From Clostridia bacterium (GTDB taxonomy: Bacteria > Bacillota > Clostridia > Oscillospirales > Acutalibacteraceae): 23,896 nucleotides of DNA. Below, one piece after another: positions 1 through 7,807 of this stretch. Both the position numbers and the translations under genes were made by a program. The stretch lies in the NCBI GenBank assembly GCA_900755895.1, contig CAAEIG010000011.1, forward strand, positions 1 through 23,896, given 5' to 3'. The notes beneath the pieces are model-generated. The model made no database searches. It had not been told where the DNA came from and saw only the letters and a program-made list of their open reading frames with translations. Every line of letters begins with the position of its first letter. The first letter of the stretch is position 1.

Positions 1-225
1 CCGGCGGTACCAGCCGATGCCCGTGCGGGCATAGCCGCCGGAGCCACAGCTGGGAGCATCCTCTTCCACGGGGTAGTCCACGGACCAGTCGTGGGGCAGC
101 TGGACCTCACGCCAGGAGGCGGAGTCATCGGGGGTGTCCAAGCTGTCGGTGAGGGCAAACTGCCAGTCAAAGCCGAAAAATTCCTTTGCCCGAGGCTGGG
201 CGCATCCTTTCAAGAACGTTTCCAT
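1..225 (-). CDS. Glycoside hydrolase family 2 (beta-galactosidase-like), N-terminal fragment
   Basis: Only the first 75 codons are inside the window; the gene continues past the left edge. The fragment reads as the N-terminal sugar-binding (jelly-roll) domain of GH2 enzymes: it has FDWQFAL, then the hallmark LPHDWSVDYP, then GGYARTGIGWYRR, which match the usual 'LPHDWxI ... GY..G.GWYR' pattern of beta-galactosidases and beta-glucuronidases. There is no signal peptide, so a cytoplasmic enzyme acting on imported glycosides is likely. The ATG at 225 is preceded by GGAGAGGA at a suitable distance. The gene lies downstream of the binding-protein gene, beyond a terminator, so it may depend on read-through or on a promoter I could not identify. 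Substrate cannot be called because the catalytic domain is missing. Confidence 0.85.
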   Translation of the reverse strand, partial: METFLKGCAQPRAKEFFGFDWQFALTDSLDTPDDSASWREVQLPHDWSVDYPVEEDAPSCGSGGYARTGIGWYRR

Positions 226-278
226 ACAAAATCCTCTCCATTTCACTGTTGTTGCATAGCTTCTATAAGCTTTTTATG

Positions 279-322
279 AAAAAAGGGGGAGGCGGAGCCG
301 TGCCCACCTCCCCCTTCTTTTT
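279..322 (-). terminator. Rho-independent terminator after binding-protein gene
   Basis: Perfect 10-bp inverted repeat (AAGGGGGAGG at 283-292 with CCTCCCCCTT at 307-316, 14-nt loop). Read on the minus strand, the GC-rich stem runs into a T-run, giving a standard intrinsic terminator between the binding-protein stop (362) and the GH2 start (225). An A-run on the other side makes weak plus-strand activity possible. Confidence 0.85.
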
Positions 323-361
323 CCATCACAAGTTGTCAAAGGGTAGTTCGCTATTTCCCAC

Positions 362-2005
362 TCAGCGGGTGGCAGCCCAAGCTTCGTACTGCTCGGCCAG
401 GGCGTCCTTGACGGTCTGCAGGCCGGAGTCGTTGCAGCGCTGGATCATCTCATCCATGGCCACATCCACATCGTCCACCAGGCCCAGCTCGATCATGGGG
501 ACATAGTCCTCCAGCACAGCGGTAACTGCAGCCACCTCAGCCTTGATCTCGGTGTCGTCAAAGACGAAGGTGATGGTGGGGTTCATCACAACGCGCTCTT
601 TCCAGGGCTCGGTGATGGCCAGCTCACGCTCGGGAGTGCCGGCTTCCTGCAGAGTGCCGTTCTTCACTGCCCAGGACACGGAAGGTGCCATGGGGGCAAA
701 GTCAGCGGTCTTGGCATCCAGCTTGCTGTAGGTGTTGTCGTCGTTCCACTCATAGTGGGTGCCCTCGATGCCCAGGCACATCAGGCGGTTGAGGGTGGTG
801 TCAAACTTCAGCATATCCAGCACCATGGCGCTGCGCTCGGGGTTCTTGGAACCGGCGGCAATGGCCATATCGTTGTTGGAGTAAGCCTCGGCGGTGACCA
901 GGTTGTCCTTGGTCAGGTCGTAAGCCATGCACTCCACGCCCTCGTTCTCCTCAGCGCGCTTCATATAGGTGAACACGGAGGTGTTCCAGGCAATGGAAGC
1001 GCCCTGGAGGCTGGCAAAAGCATCGTCGTCGCTGATGGTGTTGGTCAGAGCGCTACGGCTCCAGCAACCGGCATCGGCCAGGGTCTTCATATCCTTGGCG
1101 TACTCCCGGAAGGGCTCATACTCGTACACAAACTGGATGTCCTCCACAGCGGGGATGCCGTCGGTGTACTCATAGATGAAGTCCATATAGTTGCTGTCCA
1201 GGGCCAGGAAGGTGTCGGTCATCTGACGGTAGACGTCCCACAGCTCGTTGTTGTTGCCGGCTGCTGCCAGGGCATACACGCCGCTTTCGGGAGTCTCCTT
1301 CTCAGCGATGGTCAGGCAGTAGTTCATGTAATCGTCCCAAGTCTCCAGATCGGCAATGCCATACTTGTCCATCAAATCCTTGCGCACTGCCACGATCTTG
1401 CCCTGGGGAGCTGCATCTGCGGAGGGAACCGCCACCAGCTTGCCCTGGATGGTGGTCTCGCCCCAGCTCTCTTCCGGCTGGTACTTGTAGGACAGGGGCA
1501 TGTACTTCTGCAGGAACTCGTCCTCCAGGGTCAGGAAGGAGCCCTTGGCAGCTTCCACGTACATGTATTCCCAAGGAGCAGTGAAGATCAGGTCCACCTG
1601 CTCGCCGCCGGCCAACACCAGGGAGTACATGGTGCCCACGTCACTCCAGCTGATGAAGGTGGTGGCAATCTTGGTGTTGAAGGGAGCCAGATACTCGTTG
1701 ATGGCAGCCTCCACCTGGTCGTAGTCATTGGGCTTGTCGCCCACCTGATACAGATTTACGGTGTAGTCAGAGCTCAGGTCCACATCGGGATACATCTCCG
1801 GAGTGGCCGCGATATTGGTGGTCTCGTCATAGGTGTCGGGCAAATCCGCCAGAGGATCTGCCGCAGGCTCCTCCGCCGTGGAAGAGGTCCCCTGGGAAGA
1901 GGACGTGTCGGCGGTAGAAGTGGACGACTCTCCGCCGCCGGAGCAGCCGGCCATCAGGGTCAGCAGCATACACAGCGCCAACGTGAGGGACAACAATTTT
2001 TTCAT
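362..2005 (-). CDS. Lipoprotein extracellular solute-binding protein (ABC sugar importer)
   Basis: 547 residues. The N-terminus is a lipoprotein signal: KK, a hydrophobic stretch, then the lipobox LMAGC with Cys21 as the lipidated residue, followed by a Ser/Thr/Glu-rich linker to about residue 50. The remainder resembles family 1 solute-binding proteins of the LipO/YtcQ type, which anchor outside the membrane and deliver oligosaccharides to LplB/LplC permeases. The two permeases lie directly upstream in the same orientation, so the three genes form one importer operon (order B-C-SBP). The ATG at 2005 has GGAGGATTACC just before it. No ATPase gene is nearby, which is normal for this class because a shared MsmX-type ATPase serves many importers. 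The transported sugar is not known; the following GH2 gene suggests a glycoside. Confidence 0.9.
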   Translation of the reverse strand: MKKLLSLTLALCMLLTLMAGCSGGGESSTSTADTSSSQGTSSTAEEPAADPLADLPDTYDETTNIAATPEMYPDVDLSSDYTVNLYQVGDKPNDYDQVEAAINEYLAPFNTKIATTFISWSDVGTMYSLVLAGGEQVDLIFTAPWEYMYVEAAKGSFLTLEDEFLQKYMPLSYKYQPEESWGETTIQGKLVAVPSADAAPQGKIVAVRKDLMDKYGIADLETWDDYMNYCLTIAEKETPESGVYALAAAGNNNELWDVYRQMTDTFLALDSNYMDFIYEYTDGIPAVEDIQFVYEYEPFREYAKDMKTLADAGCWSRSALTNTISDDDAFASLQGASIAWNTSVFTYMKRAEENEGVECMAYDLTKDNLVTAEAYSNNDMAIAAGSKNPERSAMVLDMLKFDTTLNRLMCLGIEGTHYEWNDDNTYSKLDAKTADFAPMAPSVSWAVKNGTLQEAGTPERELAITEPWKERVVMNPTITFVFDDTEIKAEVAAVTAVLEDYVPMIELGLVDDVDVAMDEMIQRCNDSGLQTVKDALAEQYEAWAATR

Positions 2006-2043
2006 GGTAATCCTCCATTCATATAAAACATTTCATATAGCTA

Positions 2044-2057
2044 GGGGAGCACTCCCC
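2044..2057 (-). other. Small intercistronic hairpin between permease and binding-protein genes
   Basis: GGGGA-GCAC-TCCCC (5-bp stem, 4-nt loop) lies in the 69-base gap between the permease stop (2075) and the binding-protein start (2005). It has no T-run, so it is not a terminator. Such hairpins often stabilise or separate mRNA segments so the binding protein is made in excess. An 8-bp direct repeat TTCATATA sits beside it (about 2018-2039). Confidence 0.4.
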
Positions 2058-2074
2058 GAAGCCGCTTTGCAAAC

Positions 2075-3007
2075 TCAGCCCTTCACAGAGCCGATGGTCA
2101 AGCCCTTGACGAAATACCGCTGGACAAAGGGGTACAGCAGCACAATGGGGCCGGTGGCGATGACCGTCATAGCCATCTTCATGCCCTCCAGAGGGACGGA
2201 AGGCAGGTCGATGCCGGATTTTTCCGCCGCGATCCGCATGGCCTCGGCGCTGCCCAGCATTCTCTGCAGGTAGTACTGCAGGGTGAACATGTGCTCCTCG
2301 GTGATGAAGAGCATGCAGTTGTACCAGTCGTTCCAATAGGCCAGGGCGGAGAACAGCCCCAGGGTGGCGATCAGGGGTTTGCTCAGGGGGAGAATCAGCT
2401 TGATGAAGATGACAAAGTCATTGGCGCCGTCGATCATGGCCGATTCACTGATAGCCGCCGGGATACCGTTCATAAAGCTCTTGGCGATGATCATGTTCCA
2501 CACGGAGAACATCAAAGGCAGAATCAAAGCCAAGTAGGAGTTCTTAAAGTTCATGTACCGCACGCACTGCATGTACCAGGGCACCAGGCCGCCGTTGAAC
2601 AGCGTGGTGAAAAAGAAGAAGAAGGACAGTTTGTTGCGCCAGGGGAAATCCTTCCGGGAGAGCACATAGCCGGTCATGGTAGCCAAGAACACGGCGCAGG
2701 TGGTGCCGATCAGCGTGACGCCGATGGTGGTGGCGTAGGCGATGAGGATATCCACCGGGTTCTTGATACACAGGGCATAGCTCTGGGTGTCGAAGGCCAC
2801 CGGGATCAACGGATAGCCGTTGCGGATCAGGGAGTCCTCCGGTGTGAAGGAGGCCACCAGGATCAGATAGAAGGGGACCAGGCACAAAAAGGCGAACAAT
2901 GTGACAAACACAATGCCGATCACGTGAAGGGCGATGGCGTCATGAGTCCAGACCCGCCGGTTGCGGCCGCCGGAACGCACGGCCGTTTTCGAAGTTGCAG
3001 CTGCCAT
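2075..3007 (-). CDS. ABC sugar permease, LplC/YtcP type
   Basis: 310 residues from the ATG at 3007. I chose this start, not the in-frame ATG at 3037, because AGAGGAGGAG sits at the right distance before it and the longer form would overlap the upstream gene. About six membrane segments are visible, beginning with the hydrophobic helix around VIGIVFVTLFAFLCLVPFY. The cytoplasmic EAA loop, which contacts the ATPase, reads SAMIDGANDFVIFIKLILP, and the protein ends with the GLTIGSVKG tail common in this family. It is the second of two permeases; the upstream one ends 16 bases before. It should pair with that protein and the downstream lipoprotein to import an oligosaccharide. Confidence 0.92.
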   Translation of the reverse strand: MAAATSKTAVRSGGRNRRVWTHDAIALHVIGIVFVTLFAFLCLVPFYLILVASFTPEDSLIRNGYPLIPVAFDTQSYALCIKNPVDILIAYATTIGVTLIGTTCAVFLATMTGYVLSRKDFPWRNKLSFFFFFTTLFNGGLVPWYMQCVRYMNFKNSYLALILPLMFSVWNMIIAKSFMNGIPAAISESAMIDGANDFVIFIKLILPLSKPLIATLGLFSALAYWNDWYNCMLFITEEHMFTLQYYLQRMLGSAEAMRIAAEKSGIDLPSVPLEGMKMAMTVIATGPIVLLYPFVQRYFVKGLTIGSVKG

Positions 3008-3023
3008 ATTCCATCTCCTCCTC

Positions 3024-3968
3024 TCAATACAACGCATAGTCCGGCTGCACTTTTTTCACCAGCTTGTTGCAGATGGTGATGGTGATGAAGCACAGCACCG
3101 ACTGATACAGGCCCGCCGCAGCAGAGACGCCCACGTCGCTGTTGCTGATGAGCAGCCGGAACACGTACGTGTCGATGACGTCGGTCACAGGCTGCAGCAG
3201 AGCGCTGGATTTGACCGTCTGATAGAACAGGCCGAAGTCACCACGGAAGATGTTGCCAATAGCCAGCAGCACCAAGATCATCATGGTGGGCACCAGGGAG
3301 GGGACGGTGATGTAGCGAATCCGCTGCCACACATTGGCGCCGTCGATAGTGGCGGCCTCAAACATCTCCTGGTCCAGTCCGGTGATGGCTGCCAAGTACA
3401 CCACCGAGCCATAGCCCGTGGACTTCCACAGCTTCAAGAAGATCAGCACCGGCGGCCAAGCACTCGGAGTGTTGTACAGGTCAAAGGGCTGCAGGCCGAT
3501 CATGGTCAGCAGGCTGTTGAACACGCCCCGCTCGTAATTGAAGATGTTGTACATGATGGCGCCTGCCACAACCCAGCTGATGAAGTAGGGCAGGAACATG
3601 AAGGTCTGCATCACCTTTTTATACTTTTTGAACACGATTTCATTGAGCAGCACTGCCGTGCCCATCTCAAACACCACTCCAAGGAAAATGAAGGCGATGT
3701 TATACAGCAGCGTGTTTCGGGTGACCTCACCCAGCTTTCCCGCAATCAGCAGGGACTCGAAGTTGCCCAGTCCCACCCAAGGGGACCCATACACGCCGCC
3801 GGCATACTGATAGTTTTTAAAGGCCAGCACAATGCCGGTCATGGGGATGTAACTGAAAATGATTACATAGGCCACCGCCGGCAACAGCATCAAAAGCAGT
3901 ATCCAATGCTTTTTCACTGTCTTGAGGAACGGCTGCCTATATTCGGCAGACGCTGCTTTCTTTTTCAT
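3024..3968 (-). CDS. ABC sugar permease, LplB type
   Basis: 314 residues, with a Lys-rich N-terminus followed by a long hydrophobic helix (HWILLLMLLPAVAYVIIF) and the family signature YIPMTGIVLAFKNY. The EAA loop reads MFEAATIDGANVWQRIRYIT. This is the LplB half of the heterodimeric permease that imports oligosaccharides in Firmicutes. The ATG at 3968 is preceded by AGGAGGT. It is the first gene of the importer operon and is divergent from the response-regulator gene, so the 200-base gap between them should hold the operon promoter and the binding site for that regulator. Confidence 0.92.
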   Translation of the reverse strand: MKKKAASAEYRQPFLKTVKKHWILLLMLLPAVAYVIIFSYIPMTGIVLAFKNYQYAGGVYGSPWVGLGNFESLLIAGKLGEVTRNTLLYNIAFIFLGVVFEMGTAVLLNEIVFKKYKKVMQTFMFLPYFISWVVAGAIMYNIFNYERGVFNSLLTMIGLQPFDLYNTPSAWPPVLIFLKLWKSTGYGSVVYLAAITGLDQEMFEAATIDGANVWQRIRYITVPSLVPTMMILVLLAIGNIFRGDFGLFYQTVKSSALLQPVTDVIDTYVFRLLISNSDVGVSAAAGLYQSVLCFITITICNKLVKKVQPDYALY

Positions 3969-4108
3969 CGTATCGTTCTACCTCCTGTCTTTTGTCATGA
4001 TATAAGGGTATCATTTGCGCCATTAAATAAATACGCTAATTTTCTTTGAAACCAGACAGTTTTTTTGGACATTGCTCAGTTTCTACCCTTCAACCTGTCG
4101 AGAATCCA
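3969..4108. promoter_or_regulatory. Divergent control region of importer operon and two-component genes
   Basis: On the minus strand I see only a weak promoter, with a TTATAT-like -10 near 4001-4006 and no good -35, as expected for an activator-dependent operon. A perfect 6-bp inverted repeat, ATGATA-N6-TATCAT (3997-4014), overlaps this -10. Two copies of CAGTTT (4057-4062, 4077-4082) are spaced 20 bp apart, about two helical turns, a spacing typical of AraC-type binding sites. Assigning these as YesN-type regulator sites is inference. Confidence 0.4.
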
Positions 4109-4137
4109 TTGCACTTTCCTGTGAAATTTGTTAGAAT
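4109..4137 (+). promoter_or_regulatory. Sigma-A-type promoter for response regulator/kinase operon
   Basis: -35 TTGCAC (4109-4114), 17-bp spacer, -10 TAGAAT (4132-4137). Transcription would begin around 4144, a short distance before the strong AAAGGAGG ribosome site (4155-4161) of the response-regulator gene. The near-consensus elements suggest the sensor genes are made constitutively at a basal level. Confidence 0.75.
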
Positions 4138-4168
4138 TATGAAGATCAATGAGAAAGGAGGCACACAG

Positions 4169-4951
4169 ATGCTTCTCTGTTTTGTGGAAGATGAATTTTA
4201 CACCAGGGAAGGAATCCTGGCCAGCGTGGACTGGCAGGCCTTGCAAATCGACCGTGTTGAGACCGCCTCAGATGGAAAAGCCGGCGCCGCGCTGCTATCC
4301 CTGCGGCCGGATATTCTCCTGACAGATATTCGGCTTCCCTATTGCAGCGGCTTGGAGCTGGCCTCCCTGACAAAAGAGGCCGATCCCGACTGCGAAATTG
4401 TCATCATCTCCAGTTACTCGGACAAGGAGTATCTGTTCCAGGCCATCTCCCTTTCGGCAGTGGCCTATGTGGAGAAACCCGTGGACATCAACGAGCTCTC
4501 TTCCGCCATCTCCCTGGCAGTGGAGCGGCGCAAACGCTCCCTGTTGCTGCGGCAGCAGCAACAGGAGGAGACCCTGCCCAGCCCCGACGTGGTGGGGGAC
4601 ATTGCAGACAAGCAGCTCTCCCACACCAGCCGCATCCTGCTCAGCAAGCTGGAACGGGATTACGCCGACCCCAACCTGTCCGTAGAATCCCTGGCGGAGT
4701 ACGTCCACCTGAGCCCGGCCTATCTCAGCACCACATTTAAAAAGGACACCGGATACAGCCTGAAGCGGCTGATTACCCGGGTGCGCATCCAAAAGGCCTG
4801 CGCCCTGCTGCGCACCACCAATCTGTCCGTATCCAGCATCTCCCAGCAGACGGGCTACCGGGCGGCCAACTACTTTGCCCACATCTTCCAGCAGGAGATG
4901 GGCATGTCCCCCCACGAGTACCGGTCCTCCGTCTCTCAGCAGCAATCATGA
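4169..4951 (+). CDS. AraC-type response regulator (YesN-like)
   Basis: 260 residues from the ATG at 4169, chosen because AAAGGAGG lies 8 bases before it and the receiver domain begins immediately (LLCFVEDE). An in-frame ATG at 4046 would add 41 residues of unrelated sequence. Receiver domain: acidic pair E7/D8, phospho-acceptor D53 in LLTDIRLP, S81 and K103 (VEKP). The last 100 residues are a double helix-turn-helix AraC domain (LAEYVHLSPAYLSTTFK, then ISQQTGYRAANYFAHIFQ). Phosphorylated by the adjacent kinase, it should activate the divergent importer operon. Its stop overlaps the kinase start by 4 bases (ATGA), so the two are translationally coupled. Confidence 0.92.
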   Translation: MLLCFVEDEFYTREGILASVDWQALQIDRVETASDGKAGAALLSLRPDILLTDIRLPYCSGLELASLTKEADPDCEIVIISSYSDKEYLFQAISLSAVAYVEKPVDINELSSAISLAVERRKRSLLLRQQQQEETLPSPDVVGDIADKQLSHTSRILLSKLERDYADPNLSVESLAEYVHLSPAYLSTTFKKDTGYSLKRLITRVRIQKACALLRTTNLSVSSISQQTGYRAANYFAHIFQQEMGMSPHEYRSSVSQQQS

Positions 4952-6711
4952 GCAACCTTCCCCATTCCCCCAAATCCCTCAAGGACTTCTCCATTCGGAT
5001 GAAATTTTCCATTGCCGGCGTCCTGCTGGTGCTGACCTTGATGGTCAGCATGCTGCTGGTGGTGGCCCAATCCTACCGGACGTCCTACAACTCCCATCTG
5101 TCCTCTGCCAAAAGTGACTTTGAAAATTCCGTGGCCGCTTTCACAAAGTTTGAGGACAGCCTCTTGCAGTTGATCTCCCAGATTCAGGCCAACAACGAGA
5201 TCATCGACTTGCTCACCGATATCGAATCCATGTCCCCGGGGGAGTACCAGACCGCCGAGCAGGTGATTCTCCCCATGCTGTACATGCTCTCTGACGAGCC
5301 CGATGAGTACAGCTGCCGGCTGTACGTCAACTCCACCTTGGACCTGATTTCCGACTCCTCCCGCATTCTGCCCCTCTCCATGGTGGAGGACACCGGTTGG
5401 GCTCAGCACGCCTTGACCGGGTGGGGAAATCAGACCTTCTATCCGCCCCGGGTGCTGGGCTCGGAAACCCCGGCCCTGGTGGCGCCCCTGCGAAACCAGT
5501 GGGATCACCTGGACCTGGTGGGCTTGCTGCGGGTGGACCTGAAACCTGCGGCCCTGGAGAGCCGCTTAGAGATGCCCCTGGCCAAGGACTACACCACTTG
5601 TTACCTCCAGACCGGGGGAGGCTCCACCATTGCCTGCACCGACCCGGAAGGGGAGGAATACCATTTAAACGCGCCGGAGGAGACCCTCCACGGGTTTGAG
5701 TCCCTGCGGATCAACACCGTGCAGGACGGCAAGAACACCGTCTATTACCAGACATTGTCCAAATCCCAGTGGCGGCTGGTGATGGTCGTGGACGACAGCC
5801 GTCTGCGTCACATTCTCTTTCCCCAGCTGGCTCTACTGGCCCTCACCGGCTGCGGATTGACCCTGGTGAGCTTTTTATTTGCCCTGCCCTTTTTGCTCTC
5901 CATCGTGGTGCGCATCCGCAAGTTCTACCGGTATGTGCAGACCTACAACAGCCAGGCCTTGCGCACCGTGCCCCCCAAGTTTGAAATTCTGGGCACCGAC
6001 GAGGTGGGCAAGCTGATTTCCGCCTATAACGCCCTGCTGGACCGGATTCAGCAGCTGGTGGACAACCAGCGTCAAAGGGAGAAAAAGCTCCGGGACCTGG
6101 AGATCGACGTGCTCCAGGCCCAGATCAACCCCCATTTTCTCTACAACACCCTGGATGCCATCCTGTGGATGTCCAAGCTCAACCGCACCGACGAGATGGA
6201 GAAAACCGTGCGGAATCTCACCCGGTTCTACCGCCTGTGTTTGAGCAAGGGCCAGCATGTGCTGCCGGTCTCCCAGGAATTGGAGATCATTCAGAACTAC
6301 TTCTCTATTGAGGAGACCCGCTGCGGCCAGCAAGTGGAGCTGATTTTGGACGTCCCCCAGGACATTCTGGGATTGATGCTACCCAAAATTACTCTCCAGC
6401 CCCTGGTGGAAAATGCCCTGCTCCACGGCGTGTTGGAGTCGGAAAAGCCGGAAAAATGGGTGCGGGTCACCGGGCGGATCCGCAACGGCGTCCCGGAACT
6501 GTGCGTCATCGACTCCGGCGGGCACCTCACCCCTGAAGAATGGGAAACCGCATTGCTCCAGCCCTCCCCGGATCAAAAGACCCCCAAAAGCGGCTATGGC
6601 CTGTACAATGTGGAGCACCGGCTGTGCCTGTTTTTCCAGCGGTCCCAGGTGATGTACCTGGACGCCTCCCAGCCGGAACAGACCTGCATTGTGATTCCCT
6701 TTTTCCCGTAA
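4948..6711 (+). CDS. Sensor histidine kinase, YesM type
   Basis: 587 residues. Two membrane helices (about 20-41 and 290-320) bracket an extracellular sensing region of roughly 250 residues, then a HAMP-like linker and a coiled stretch. The cytoplasmic part has the YesM/LytS-type H-box QINPHFLYNTLD with His396 as phosphorylation site, an N-box LVENALLHG (Asn489), and ATP-lid motifs IDSGG and KSGYGLYNVEHRL. It is membrane-bound and should sense an extracellular saccharide or a ligand-loaded binding protein, then phosphorylate the regulator encoded just upstream (4-base overlap). The usual DNGxG box reads DSGGH here, which is within the variation of this kinase class. Confidence 0.92.
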   Translation: MSNLPHSPKSLKDFSIRMKFSIAGVLLVLTLMVSMLLVVAQSYRTSYNSHLSSAKSDFENSVAAFTKFEDSLLQLISQIQANNEIIDLLTDIESMSPGEYQTAEQVILPMLYMLSDEPDEYSCRLYVNSTLDLISDSSRILPLSMVEDTGWAQHALTGWGNQTFYPPRVLGSETPALVAPLRNQWDHLDLVGLLRVDLKPAALESRLEMPLAKDYTTCYLQTGGGSTIACTDPEGEEYHLNAPEETLHGFESLRINTVQDGKNTVYYQTLSKSQWRLVMVVDDSRLRHILFPQLALLALTGCGLTLVSFLFALPFLLSIVVRIRKFYRYVQTYNSQALRTVPPKFEILGTDEVGKLISAYNALLDRIQQLVDNQRQREKKLRDLEIDVLQAQINPHFLYNTLDAILWMSKLNRTDEMEKTVRNLTRFYRLCLSKGQHVLPVSQELEIIQNYFSIEETRCGQQVELILDVPQDILGLMLPKITLQPLVENALLHGVLESEKPEKWVRVTGRIRNGVPELCVIDSGGHLTPEEWETALLQPSPDQKTPKSGYGLYNVEHRLCLFFQRSQVMYLDASQPEQTCIVIPFFP

Positions 6712-6751
6712 AGAAAAAGCGCCGCAGGGAAGACTCGCAGCGCATAAACAG

Positions 6752-6790
6752 AAGGACTGCTCCGGCTTGGGGCAGTCCTTTTTCAGTTTT
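6752..6790 (+). terminator. Rho-independent terminator after kinase gene
   Basis: 9-bp perfect stem AAGGACTGC (6752-6760) / GCAGTCCTT (6772-6780), 11-nt loop, followed by a T-run on the plus strand. It sits between the convergent kinase and AEC-permease genes and ends the two-component operon. The T-run on the opposite strand is poor, so it mainly serves the plus strand. Confidence 0.85.
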
Positions 6791-6791
6791 G

Positions 6792-7700
6792 TCACAACAG
6801 CCCCAGCAACCCGGTGACCAGGGGGATGGTCACCATGGACAGCAGGGTGGACCCCACCAGCAGCTTGGAAGCAAACTGGGGATTGCGGTCGTACTTCTGG
6901 GCCAGCATCACAGTGGTGGTACCCGCGGGCATAGCGGAGAGCACCACACTGACGTTCCTAGCCAGGGGATCCAGGGGGAGGGGCAAAGTCAGCAGGAAGA
7001 CCACCGCCGGGATCAGCAGCAGGCGGTAAAAGCTGAACCGCAGCACTTGGAGGTCCACCAGCTCCCCCAGGGGCATTTCCCCTACGATGCTGCCGATGAC
7101 CACAAAGCACAGGGGCGTGGAGCAGCTCCCCACCAGGTCCAGGGTGGAGGAAACCAGCTCTGGCAGGGGGAAGCCCGCCGTGTACAGCCCCATGAGACCA
7201 AGCCCCACAAAGATGCTCAAAATACAGGGATGGGTGAGGATCTTCTTCACAGCGTCCTTTTTCTCCACCCGGGTGTACATGGGCAGACCGCAGGCCCACA
7301 TGAAGATCCGCTGGGGCAGCACAAAGATGGAAGCCAGCAGCGTCCCCTGGGGACCGTAGAGGGCGGTGACCACTGGGATGCCGATAAAGCTGGCATTGGT
7401 GACCATGGTGGAGTATTTGCAGCTGATCTGCTGATCCGACGGGAGACGGCGGTACAAGAACCGGTTGAGCACCCAGTACAGCAGCTGGATCCCAAAGGCC
7501 GCCGCCAGCGCCTGGAAGGAGGAGCGGAGGATCTGAGGGGACATATCCATCTGGAAGGAGGACAGAATGGTACAGGGCAGCACCACGTCAATAATCAGGT
7601 CCGTGAGCTGCTGGCGGGTGGACGGGGAGATTCGCCCCAATTTTCCCAGGACATACCCCACCGCCAACAGGAGAAACAGCTGAATTTGCAGCGTCACCAT
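6792..7700 (-). CDS. AEC-family permease (auxin efflux carrier/malate permease family)
   Basis: 302 residues from the ATG at 7700, chosen because GGAAGGGGG precedes it and because hydrophobic, family-like sequence starts here (VTLQIQLFLLLAVGYVLGKLG); the in-frame extension to 7826 would run through the promoter and the neighbouring terminator. The protein is very hydrophobic, with about ten predicted membrane helices and typical features of the AEC family (VVLPCTILSSF near the start, MPAGTTTVMLAQKY near the end). Members move organic acids or other small anions across the membrane; the substrate cannot be told from sequence. It has its own promoter and is convergent with the kinase gene, so it is probably not part of the neighbouring sugar operon. 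Confidence 0.87.
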   Translation of the reverse strand: MVTLQIQLFLLLAVGYVLGKLGRISPSTRQQLTDLIIDVVLPCTILSSFQMDMSPQILRSSFQALAAAFGIQLLYWVLNRFLYRRLPSDQQISCKYSTMVTNASFIGIPVVTALYGPQGTLLASIFVLPQRIFMWACGLPMYTRVEKKDAVKKILTHPCILSIFVGLGLMGLYTAGFPLPELVSSTLDLVGSCSTPLCFVVIGSIVGEMPLGELVDLQVLRFSFYRLLLIPAVVFLLTLPLPLDPLARNVSVVLSAMPAGTTTVMLAQKYDRNPQFASKLLVGSTLLSMVTIPLVTGLLGLL

Positions 7701-7733
7701 AAAACCGCCCCCTTCCCGTGTGATTCCACCTCT

Positions 7734-7762
7734 ATTGTAGTGGGATTTTCCACACTTGTAAA
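7734..7762 (-). promoter_or_regulatory. Promoter of AEC-permease gene
   Basis: Minus strand: -35 TTTACA (7762-7757), 17-bp spacer, -10 TACAAT (7739-7734). It lies just downstream of the terminator of the AraC-regulator operon and about 35 bases before the AEC start, showing the permease is a separate transcription unit. Confidence 0.7.
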
Positions 7763-7770
7763 GAAAGCTG

Positions 7771-7806
7771 TGAAAAAAGAGGAGCCCGCCTTCCGGCGGA
7801 CTCCTT
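7771..7806 (-). terminator. Rho-independent terminator after AraC-regulator gene
   Basis: Minus strand: GGAGTCCGCC - GGAA - GGCGGGCTCC, a 10-bp stem with one G-U pair (7795-7804 with 7781-7790) and a 4-nt loop, followed by TCTTTTTTC. It begins a few bases after the AraC stop and ends the epimerase-oxidoreductase-AraC operon. Confidence 0.9.
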
Positions 7807-7807
7807 T

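Noticed and set aside
755..2026. Long plus-strand open frame of 423 codons
   Set aside because: It lies opposite the binding-protein gene, has no ribosome site, is rich in unlikely Gly/His/Val runs and reads through the lipoprotein signal in antisense. It is a product of high GC codon bias.
2961..4049. 362-codon plus-strand frame opposite the LplB-type permease
   Set aside because: His/Gln-rich antisense shadow of a clear permease gene; no start signals.
4046..4168. Upstream start adding 41 residues to the response regulator
   Set aside because: The region contains the promoter (4109-4137), and the strong ribosome site lies just before 4169.
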